From: Cynocephalus volans
Lineage: Eukaryota; Chordata; Mammalia; Dermoptera; Cynocephalidae
NCBI RefSeq assembly: GCF_027409185.1
Contig: NC_084461.1
Location: 188,578,001-188,642,000 of the forward strand
DNA length: 64,000 nucleotides
Direction: 5' to 3'
Shown here: piece by piece, positions 56,065 to 64,000 of the stretch
Numbering within the stretch: the first letter of the stretch is position 1
How the letters are laid out: the number at the start of each line of letters is the position of its first letter
Position numbers and translations under genes: made by a program
Notes under the pieces: generated by a model
Told to the model about the DNA's origin: nothing
What the model saw: the letters and a program-made list of their open reading frames with translations, nothing else
Database searches by the model: none

Positions 56065-56645
56065 GAGGACTATATTCCAGAGAAACGAAAACTTAAGATC
56101 AACACACAAAAACCTGCACACGAATGTTCCCAGCAGCTATATTCCTAATAGGCAAAAAGGGTAAACAACCCAGATGTTCTTCAATTGGCTGGTGATTAAA
56201 CTGTGGTACATCCATCCAGGAACACTACTCAGCTATAAAAAGCAATGAGCTATTGACAACAACTTGGAGGAAGCTTGAAAGAACTAGGCTGAGTGAAAAA
56301 AGCCTAAACTCAAAAGGAATTCCATATTGTATGATTATATTTATATTGCATTCTTGTAAAGACGAAGTTAGGGAAGTGGGGAACAGATTAGGGATGGAGA
56401 TAGGGAAGGAAATAGGTGTGGCTATAAAAGGATGACATAAGCGACCCTTGGATGATGGAAATATTCTGTTTCTTGACTGTGTCAATGTCAATATCCTGGT
56501 TGTGATATTGTGCTGTAGCATTATAAAATTTTACCACGGGGGGAAATTGGATGAAGGGTACAAGGGACCTCTCTGTATTCTTTCTTAAAACTGCATGTGA
56601 ATATACAATTATCTCAGCATAAAAAGTTCAGTTAAAAAAAAGTGA
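56065..56645 (+). mobile_element. L1 3' end, plus orientation
   Basis: From 56112 the plus strand reads TCTRMFPAAIFLIGKKGKQP, the ORF2 C-terminal region. It then passes through cactactcagctataaaaag into a 3' UTR and ends in an A run at 56633-56641. This is the only clear sense-strand L1 in the window; 5' truncated and inactive. Confidence 0.88.
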
Positions 56646-56699
56646 AGGACCAAAAGCATTTCATTAAATATTAAAAATACAATGGGCTGAATTCCTGCT

Positions 56700-56905
56700 A
56701 TGTGATCCATTAACTGAAGTCTTCCCAGCAGCCGTGTGAAATACATGTTTGTGATGTCAACATTTTGCAGAGAACAGAGCAGACTCAGAGAGGTTAAGGG
56801 ACTTGTCTAAAGACACACAGCTGGCAAGTGGTAGAGATGGGACTCAAACTTGGGGGTGTCAGTCTCCAAATTCTGAGCTCTTTCCTCTAAACATGCAGCT
56901 CTGAG
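56700..56905 (+). repeat. MIR SINE
   Basis: gcagactcagagaggttaag, acacacagctggcaagtggt and gggactcaaacttgggggtg. Confidence 0.88.
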
Positions 56906-57099
56906 TCCCGATGGTTTGGATGCTGAGCAGAGTCATGAAACTCACCTGTCATGTGTGGTCACATGGCCTTTGACCACCTAAACTGGGCTCTGTGAGTGTC
57001 TACTTCTCAAGTGGCTGACAACTCTATAGGGGAATGAGGTGGCTAGGAGTTTCCCTGGGCTTCTCGCCTGGCTGCTCTGGAGTGGACCACTGACCTTGA

Positions 57100-57190
57100 G
57101 TCATTGGTGTGCAGTGTTGGGTGTTGTTATGCCCATTTTATGGGTAGAGAGACTGAGGCACAGGGGGAAAAGGAACTGGAGAGTGTTCCA
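57100..57190 (+). repeat. MIR SINE fragment
   Basis: ttatgcccattttatgggta followed by gagactgaggcacaggggg. Confidence 0.75.
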
Positions 57191-57289
57191 GATGGAGATG
57201 TGGTCCTTTCTAGCTCTAGCATCTGTGGTCAGGATCACAGTTCCTTTGATTTGTCTTGCACGGTTGCTGTTCTCAGGGCATCTTTTGCC

Positions 57290-57490
57290 CCGTGATGGTG
57301 GTTAAGGACACAGGCTCTGGAGGCAAAGTTCAAACAGTGGATTGAATCTTTGCTCTACAGATCACCAGACTGTGGCCTTGGGCAAGTGATTTATTTTCTC
57401 CAAGCCTCAGTTTTCTCATCTGAGAAATGGGGTAATAATGAGGATTAAACGAGTAAACATATTTAATAACACATTGTAGGGAGCAAAAAC
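57290..57490 (-). repeat. MIR SINE
   Basis: gttaaggacacaggctctgg, gaatctttgctctacagatc and ccaagcctcagttttctcat. Confidence 0.92.
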
Positions 57491-57724
57491 CACTGGCAGT
57501 ATCAGAGGTCTAGAATTGGGAGCTCTGGTCTATCTGCCCTGAGGCCCAGGGCTCTGAGCAGAGGATGGTGAAAGGAGCAAAGCCCTGCCCAAATTATCCC
57601 CCTTCACCTCAGTGAGGTTCCTTGACATGGCTCCTCTGGGCCTGTGCTCTTCTGGACCCAAATTCTACTTGGCCATTGGTTTTCTGAGCAGGATGCCCTC
57701 TTTTATAATAAGGGCCACCCAAAG

Positions 57725-58125
57725 GGCCTAGGAAGTTTCCTGCAGGAGGCAGCAGCTAAACTATGAGTGATGACTGGGCATTGCCAGGTGAATGGGAGGA
57801 AGCGGAGGGAAGGGCATTCCAGGGAAAGGGAACAGCAGGTGCAAAGACTCAGAGGTCAGAGGGTGCAAGCACTTTGGGGGAAGTGTAACCACGGTTTTAA
57901 TGCTTGAGTATTAAGTAGGCACAAAGCAGAACCCAGTCTTTCTGGCCCCCAGTTTCTTCTTCTGTTAAAACAGCCCAAAACAGGTTGGAGGAGTTTCAGG
58001 GGGCTCATAGCCAGGTAAGGAGTTTGGACTTCATTTGAGGGTGATGGGGAGCCATGGAGGGTTATGAGCAGAAGAGTGATGCACATGGACTTACACGTGA
58101 GAAAGGGGCATCGGTCTATGAGTGG
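57725..58125 (-). repeat. L2 LINE 3' region
   Basis: Antisense L2: gggcattccagggaaaggga, acagcaggtgcaaagactca, ggagtttggacttcatttga and ggagccatggagggttatga. Confidence 0.88.
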
Positions 58126-58830
58126 AGGGGAGAAGAGGTGAGCTCCAAGTGGAGGTGGTCAGGCCAGGGGGGACTGGAGCAGTGTTGTGGGAGTGGGCTT
58201 GGATAGAAGGGGACCAATTCAGTACATTCGTCAGTGTGGAATTGACAGAGTTCTTCGAGGGGTCAGACGAGGGAGCATCTAGGGTGAGCCGGGTTTCTCT
58301 CTTGGTTCTCGGCTAGCCGGGAGGGGAGACCCCTATACCTCTTTGTTCCTCGGTCTCATATGTAAATCAGGGATAACTTCCACCTCCCCATCTCTTGGCA
58401 TCCTTCACCTCAGTGAGGCTCAAATGACGTCCTCCCCGAGTCTGCGCCTTACAACGAACAGCAAATAACCCCAAGCACCACCCCAAGGCCATGAGTATTC
58501 CCAGGGGGACAGAGCACAAACACCTTTATTTTGTCCAGTGGCTTTTCAAGTGTGGCACAACCTGATCAGATTAACAGAGATACCTACTATTTCTTCTCTT
58601 TCCTTTTTTTAATTGTAAAGACATGCTTGGGGCTTTCTTCCCTTCTGCCCAGTTCAGGACAGGTGCTGAGAAACAACACTATCACCAAACAGCAGTTTCC
58701 AAAGCAAGCACAAACCAGCATTTATGAAGCACCTACTATGTGCTCGGCTCCCTGTGTTACATTCTTGATCTTCTGGGTTAAGGCCAGGGGGGATGGAATA
58801 TCCAACAAGGTGGAGTTTGTGTCCAGCCCT
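58126..58830. other. Mostly unique intron
   Basis: 58710-58755 has an antisense L2 scrap (gaagcacctactatgtgctc). A T run at 58603-58610. Nothing else recognised. Confidence 0.45.
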
Positions 58831-58834
58831 GCTG

Positions 58835-59010
58835 TATCCTAGCTCAATGAAACCTTGTGCAAGGAACTTCGGCCACTCTCAGCCTCAGTTTGCACATCTT
58901 TGTAAGGGGTCACTCATTAGACTCACCTCAAAAGGTGGCTGAGGGAGTCATATACCCACTCCTGCCAGGGGCTGCACACTCAGTGCAGTGCCTGGTAGAG
59001 AGAAGGGATG
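58835..59010 (-). repeat. MIR SINE fragment
   Basis: accttgtgcaaggaacttcg, ctctcagcctcagtttgcac and cacactcagtgcagtgcctg. Confidence 0.75.
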
Positions 59011-59390
59011 TAGTTTGCTAAATAACCCTAGGAGACTGGCCTCATTATTCCTGTTCAGGGAGAGAAGTGAGATTTGCAGCCCCAAAGCTGCCAAGGTGGA
59101 TTTCCTTGTTCAACTGTTCCCTTTCCATGAAGGCCTGGAGGAGACACAGCTGGGTCACCTCTGGCTAAGGTCAAGTGTATCAGGGCAGCCTTGGCTCCTC
59201 CCTGGGCAGAACTCTGAGTACAGGGAGAAACTTGGTGGGGCCATTGTAGGATGCAGGATTGAGCCCCCTTGTCCTGATTACCCAACTGACAGGGCCCATT
59301 TTGATTTTTCACCCCACCCAGCCTGGAACCTTCCCAAAACCCAGATAATTGTCTGAGGTTCCATCCACATTTTATAGAAGAACATTGTCT
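59011..59390. other. Unique intron
   Basis: Nothing recognised. Confidence 0.4.
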
Positions 59391-59394
59391 TCAC

Positions 59395-59856
59395 TTCTGA
59401 GGGTTGCCATAATAACAAATTACCACAAACTGAGTGATTTAAAATGTCAGAAATTTATCCTCTCATGGTTTTGGAGGCCAGAAGTCCAAAATCAAGGGAT
59501 GATCAAAGCCACGCTCTACCTGAAGGCTCTAGGGGAAGGATCCTTCCCTGCCTCTTCCAGCTCTGGTGACGGCTGGCGTCCTTGGCTCTCCTTGGCTTGT
59601 AGCCACATCACTCCGATCTCTGCCTCCACCCTGACGTGGCTGTCTTCCCTTTGTGCATGTCTCTGTGTCTGTTTTCTCTTATTATAATGACAGTCACTGG
59701 ATTTAGGGCCCAACCTAATCCAGTACAACTTCATCTTAAATTAACTGATTAAACCTGCAAAGATTCTATATAAGAATATAGACTTTTCAAATAAGGTCAC
59801 GTCCTGAGGTTCCAGGTGAAGATGAATTTGGGGGGGCCATATTTCAACCCAATCCA
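59395..59856 (-). mobile_element. MLT1-type MaLR LTR
   Basis: Antisense MLT1 from gggttgccataataacaaat through ggttttggaggccagaagtc and cactggatttagggcccaac to gggggggccatatttcaacc, near full length. No internal coding sequence is present. Confidence 0.88.
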
Positions 59857-59866
59857 AGCATCTTTA

Positions 59867-59981
59867 TTTTTTTATATATATATTTTGGGGGGGGGGGCAG
59901 CTGGCCAGTACAGGGATTGAACCCTTGACCTTGGTGTTATAATCACCATGCTCTAACCAACTGAGCTAACCGGCCAACCCT
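59867..59981 (-). mobile_element. Monomeric tRNA-Ile-like SINE with target duplication
   Basis: On the minus strand: ggccggttagctcagttggt (A box), atggtgattataacaccaag and ggttcaatccc (B box), then a C-run and TA-rich tail seen here as 59867-59896. It is flanked by agcatcttta (59857-59866) and agcattttta (59982-59991), a 10-bp duplication with one mismatch. It sits just beyond the outer edge of the MLT1 LTR. Confidence 0.9.
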
Positions 59982-59991
59982 AGCATTTTTA

Positions 59992-60555
59992 GAAAATGTT
60001 GAGAGCAAGGGTTTCCTTTCACTCTGAGTTTTGTTTGGAGTTTTGTGGGGAGGAAAAGAGGAGATGTGGAGATGATTCTCCCACCATGGGCAGGAAGAAT
60101 GGCCCTAGGCATCAGTCCTAAATGTGTTGCTGACTGAAAAACTGAAACATGGACATTTTATGGGGACTATGCAATCAGGAGGGAGGAGAAGAGGCTTCTG
60201 GGTGGGCTGAGCTGAAGTCCAGGGCCATTCTTTTCTCCTCGGTCTTGACAGCTTGATTTTCCCCCAAGCCTCAGTTTTTCTTTCTATAAATTGTGGATGA
60301 TAACATCACTTTCCCTGTGAAGTGGTTGTATATATTTTAATGCTAGAGGCAGACTCATCTAAGGTCTTATTATTTTGACAAAAAATGTGGGATTGGGAGA
60401 GGAGCCGTGATTTGAAGTGATGGGCCTAGAATCAGGGCTGGTTCTGCTGACTCCAAGAACAGTGTTCCTTCCTCTCAAGTTCGGCCCTGGTCCTGCCAAC
60501 GATTGGCTAGGAAGATCTGAGCCCTTTAATAATAAAGCTAAGAAATATGAATTTA
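59992..60555. other. Unique intron
   Basis: Nothing recognised beyond a worn MIR arm near 60255-60320. Confidence 0.4.
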
Positions 60556-60559
60556 GAGG

Positions 60560-60770
60560 CTCATCTTTGCAGTGACCCTGTGCAGCAGAGACTGCTGTAA
60601 TCCCCATTTTACAGATAAGGAAACTGAGGCTCAAGCAGGTTTAAGTTACCTACCTGAGGCCACACAGCTGGAAGGTGGTGGAGCTGAGATTCAAATGCAG
60701 GTACATCCAAGTCCACTTCTCCCTTCCTTAGGCTTCTCTGTGCCTCGGTTTCTCCATCTGTAAAATGACA
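60560..60770. repeat. MIR SINE (+) followed by a MIR arm (-)
   Basis: Sense MIR at 60560-60700 (cattttacagataaggaaac, gaggccacacagctggaagg). An opposite-strand arm at 60730-60770 (ctctgtgcctcggtttctcc). Confidence 0.88.
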
Positions 60771-61250
60771 TCTACTCCAGGTTCCCAGCTGAGAGGACCC
60801 CCACTCCAGCAAAATTGTGCCCAGTATGAGGCCTGGAGTGGTCTATAAGCCCCAACTCATCCAGGAGGGAGTCTCAGCTTTCCCATCTCCTGTCCCTCAC
60901 ACCACAGTGACTTGAGATTTTTACACAGGCGGGAACTGTGTGTAGGGTGGTGAGCAAGTGAGTGTGTGTGTGTGTATGTGTGTGTTTGCAAAAAATACTT
61001 TATAATAGACAAGCCTTGTCTGCCACTTCTAAAAGTAGTGAAAAAAACCCAACTTTGAGAAAGTAAAAATAACCCAACGCTTGAGTCACTGAAGTCACCA
61101 AACTCAGCTGGAACTGGTTGCTCCAGGCTGTGGCTGCTTCAGCACCCACCTCCCCTCCCCGCACCGGGGTCAGCAGGTCCGGGGTTGGAAACTTGGGGGA
61201 CAGACACTCGAGCTTTTAGGAGGCAAGTCCCAGTAGTTAGTTTGTGGGCA
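60771..61250. other. Unique intron
   Basis: Apart from the TG run listed separately, nothing recognised. Confidence 0.4.
60957..60990. repeat. (TG)n microsatellite, interrupted
   Basis: tg run broken by ta. Confidence 0.9.
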
Positions 61251-61254
61251 AAGT

Positions 61255-61730
61255 GACTGTCCATCCACCTTTGTATTTTAAGCTGGAGGAAATGTCTTCC
61301 TGAAATGCTCCATCTTCTTTCTCTTTGAAAAGTGACTTGGCATTGATAATTTTGCCCTGACGTCGGACACCTTAGAGCTTTTATTTCTTGGAGGCCAAAC
61401 ATTGATGTTGTGTGAAATGGGAGCTTGGCGGAGCCTTTGTGCGGATCTCAAGCTCCCTGAAAAATTTATTTACTGTGACTGTGATCTGCAGGAGCGAATT
61501 GATGTTTATCTATAGCTGTTCGCGCCAGCAAGGAGGGCAAAAATGCATAACTGCACTTTCTTCAGGAGTCTTGCGAGGCTGTTTAAATAAGTATCTAATA
61601 GCGAACTTTCAATAGCAGACAGGCAGTTGACAGACAGGGTACAGTGTATTATTAACCATAAGCAGGCTTAATCTTTCCCCCATGTTTTAGAGGAAGCTTT
61701 ATAACCTACTGGCTGAGGAATCTGAGAACC
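61255..61730. promoter_or_regulatory. Candidate conserved regulatory block
   Basis: Repeat-free for about 475 bases, with aatttatttactgtgactgt, ggagcgaattgatgtttatc (61492-61511; ATTGAT core), ctgttcgcgccagcaagg (E2F-like gcgcc with CpGs), aaaatgcataactgcac and tattattaaccataagcagg. Looks like a developmental enhancer. Conservation not tested. Confidence 0.45.
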
Positions 61731-62420
61731 AGGTATTTGAAGCTAAGCAAAATTATCCTGGCCACTCCAGTGGCAGAATCAATACCTCCAAGAGTTGCAT
61801 GAAGGAGGGAAGCAGAGGCTGCGGCTGGGCCCAGCATGAGCAGCTCCAGCCACCTCATTGTAGCTGAAGGTCAGGAGAAGTTGACAGGGACCAGGAGCTA
61901 GCTGGCATGGGGAGGCAGGAGTCGTGCCTAGAGCCTGGCTTTCCCGTTGGGTAAGTAACTTCTGCTGCCTGAGCATGGGGGGCCAGTGGGGACAGGGAAC
62001 AGGGTTGTGTGTCTTCCCTCGTGTCCTGGTTGCAACAGTGCCTGGCCTTTGGTGGCATCTGTCTTTTTAAGCAATAGAAAGGATTTATGTGATTGTTCAG
62101 TGCATGTGTCTTGCCCATGGAACCAGAGGTTTTGTGGGGCCTGGAAGCTGTCTTGTTTAACCACAGTGGCTCCCTTGATCTCTGGGAGAAGGTAGACTCT
62201 AGGTTATGAGATCCTCCCCTAGTTCCCTACCTGGCCCTCATCACCTTAAGAGTGATGGAGCCTTCAGTGTCTGTCTCTCCTCTATTGGAAGGTCAGCTGC
62301 AAGAGCCTGGGGACTCATCACCTCCCCCTCAGTATCCCCAGCACCAAATGCGCCCTGGCATCTCTTACAGGCTTGGTTTCTATTTGTTGAATGACTGGCT
62401 GTGGGTTTTCCTGGGGAGGG
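61731..62420. other. Unique intron
   Basis: Nothing recognised. Confidence 0.4.
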
Positions 62421-62424
62421 AACA

Positions 62425-62710
62425 GCTGTGGTTAAGAGCATGAATGTCAGATAGACTTGGGATCAAATTCTAGTCTGTTACCTGCTGTGTGTTCTCAGGC
62501 AAGTGGCCTGCCCTCTCTGAGTCTTTGTTTCCTGTTCTATAAAATAGGGTAATGGGAAAAGTGACCTTACTGTTTTAAATCTTGATTTCCTCATCTGTAA
62601 AATAAGCATAACACTGCTACCTTCCTCCAGGGCAGTAGTGAGGGACAGATGAGAAGGTGCTGGGGATGACTCAGCATGGGTCCAGCGTAGAGCTGGTGTT
62701 CAGTGAGTTA
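62425..62710 (-). repeat. Two adjacent MIR SINE pieces
   Basis: 62425-62545 (gtggttaagagcatgaatgt, tctctgagtctttgtttcct) and 62575-62710 (gatttcctcatctgtaaaat, cagcgtagagctggtgttca) are both antisense. They may be two copies or one copy with an internal duplication. Confidence 0.85.
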
Positions 62711-63390
62711 TAGCGTTATTATTAAAATTGTTTTTATCAATATTACTGTTATTACCACCACTACTTTTACTCTGCATGACTCAAGGGAAATCACAGCCTC
62801 TGCCCATTTTGTCTGCTTTGGACAGTGTTGTGCCCTTTCAGTGTCCCAAGCACAATGTGGGGACACGCTGGATGGCCCCAGAAGTGGCCTGGAGGGAGCC
62901 CCTGCCAGTGATGGCAGCTCTCCTGGATCTGCTGGGTGCCACAGCTGTGAGCTGCTCCTGGAGCTCAGACCCCCGTGCGCATCTGAGCTTCCTCCAGCAA
63001 GGGCTCGGGGGCTGGTAGAGTTGGCAGTGAATCGAGGGGCAGCAGGGAGTGTAGGGGTGCAGTGAGCCTAAGTAGCGTGGCTCATGGATGAGTGACAGCC
63101 CCAGGATTATCTGTGCCACCGAGCCCCCCATCAATGGGGAGAACCAAGAGCTGCCTGGCATTTAGAGCACTATCATCACCAGAGCCTGGTTCACGTTCTC
63201 ATGGTCACCCAGGGGGTCCAAAATGGAATCTCAGGTTCCCTAACTGCCCAGGCCAAGGCTCTCTATCTGTCCTAGTCTGTTCTATACCCTCTGTCCTTTC
63301 TTCCTGCTCTCCCAGAATCAAGTGGGTTTACCCAAATTATCATCATAATGTCCACCGTGCTCAGAGCACAGGGAGAGGCCAGCCCTGTGC
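62711..63390. other. Unique intron
   Basis: Overlapping plus frames at 62703-63065 and 62728-63018 are unsupported (see rejected items). Confidence 0.4.
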
Positions 63391-63394
63391 TGTG

Positions 63395-63490
63395 TGCTCC
63401 GCGTGTGGAATCTCAGGCACTTCTATGACTTATGCCCATTTTCCAGATGAGGAAACTGAGGCTCAAAGATGCAAAATCATTTGCGCGAAG
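63395..63490 (+). repeat. MIR SINE fragment
   Basis: cccattttccagatgaggaa followed by actgaggctcaaagatgcaa. Confidence 0.88.
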
Positions 63491-64000
63491 CTTCACAGCA
63501 TTCCCACCACCTGTCCATCTTTTCTGATGCTTTAAGTCCCCACTTTGCAGCTCAGCTTGTCTGCAGCCTCCTCTTTTCCTCCAGAAAGCAGGACCAGGTG
63601 GGTAGCTACCAGGTGGGTTGGTGAGTAGAGCTGGAATTGTCCAGGAGCCCCGGCTAAAGAAAGTTGGGGGGTAGAAAAGACCTTGGCTGCAAAGGGTATG
63701 TCTTAGTTCTCAAGATAAAAAGTATTAAATTCTAAAAGTAGGGTATTGTCAACCCATCAGGCTGAGCCCAGCACCCCCGAATGTCCTACATTGTGGTCAT
63801 TCCTGTTCCCCTCTCATGCTCACCCATCCTGACTTTTGACAGGAGCTCTGGTCCATATGCACACAGTAAGGTGATATGTGTGTCACCCGAGACCACCATG
63901 TGTGGCCTTGGAGTGAAGACCCACACTGTTGTGGGCTGAACATGAGGGTCCCAAGTACTCAGGTGCCTGTCTTGGGGAGACAAGTCCCACTACCTCCCCC
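63491..64000. other. Unique intron to window end
   Basis: Nothing recognised. Confidence 0.4.

Larger units (their letters stand above)
7294..64000 (+). other. CUX2: CUX2 intron 1 (5' part, continues beyond window)
   Basis: The donor gttagt directly follows exon 1. No second exon matching the expected continuation of the CUX2 coiled-coil region appears on the plus strand up to 64000. Human CUX2 also has an exceptionally long first intron, so an intron of more than 56 kb is in keeping. It contains repeat-rich stretches separated by repeat-free islands, listed separately. Confidence 0.8.

Noticed and set aside
62728..63018. A 96-codon frame with a hydrophobic start and GTRWMAPEV at 62860-62886, resembling the APE segment of a protein kinase.
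   Set aside because: Nothing before or after it resembles a kinase (no catalytic HRD or DFG, no DVYSFG-like helix), and the frame begins in a MIR-flanked att-rich stretch. Nine residues can match by chance.
1..64000. CRISPR arrays, operons, prophage or bacterial mobile elements.
   Set aside because: The direct repeats present are microsatellites, a minisatellite and eukaryotic transposons. Gene density and repeat types are those of a mammalian genome.

Overview
The window is mammalian nuclear DNA. It holds one recognisable protein-coding exon, at 7231-7293, inside a large promoter CpG island. The 21 codons encode [21 protein letters not shown] and end at a consensus 5' splice site. This is the first coding exon of a CUX (Cut-like homeobox) gene. 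The residues DLRRLQ, rather than the DLQQLQ of CUX1, point to CUX2. Everything to the right (7294-64000, over 56 kb) reads as the start of the very long CUX2 intron 1. Everything to the left is 5' flank. I find no second gene, RNA gene, CRISPR array or prokaryotic feature, and nearly all long open frames are chance frames in G+C-rich, simple or repeat sequence.

Organism. Old mammal-wide repeats are abundant: MIR, L2, L1M-type L1 ends, MER5-class hAT elements and MLT1/MST LTRs. There are no Alu, B1/B2, carnivore tRNA-Lys or ruminant SINEs. The only young-looking SINEs are tRNA-Ile-like: one dimer (41643-41832) and two monomers (about 53393-53490 and 59867-59981). Dimeric and monomeric tRNA-Ile SINEs without a tRNA-unrelated body are what is described for colugos (Dermoptera, CYN-SINEs), so a colugo is my best guess. 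A bat or another placental mammal carrying a similar SINE is not excluded.

Layout. 1-5960 is 5' flank with simple GA repeats, L1 3'-end fragments and a MIR pair. 5965-6400 is a degenerate tandem array of about 80 bp period just outside the promoter. 6400-8140 is the CpG island with a CRE-like site and six ATCGAT/ATTGAT motifs, the core recognised by CUX and ONECUT proteins. 8140-12470 is largely repeat-free intron. 12479-12915 is a young, 5'-truncated L1 with an 11-bp target duplication. From about 13 kb to the end the intron is a mosaic of MIR and L2 copies, with repeat-poor islands near 17.5, 19.4, 26.9-27.5, 32.3, 45.5-46.3, 52.7-53.1 and 61.3-61.7 kb that look like conserved enhancers. 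That last reading is inference, since conservation cannot be measured from one sequence.

Functionally, the window is a developmental transcription-factor promoter plus the 5' part of a regulatory intron. I did not find an undescribed protein or RNA system. The observations most worth checking are the CUX/ONECUT motif cluster at the gene's own promoter, the 80-bp array beside it, the 60-bp two-part minisatellite at 26278-26566 and the enhancer-like islands.
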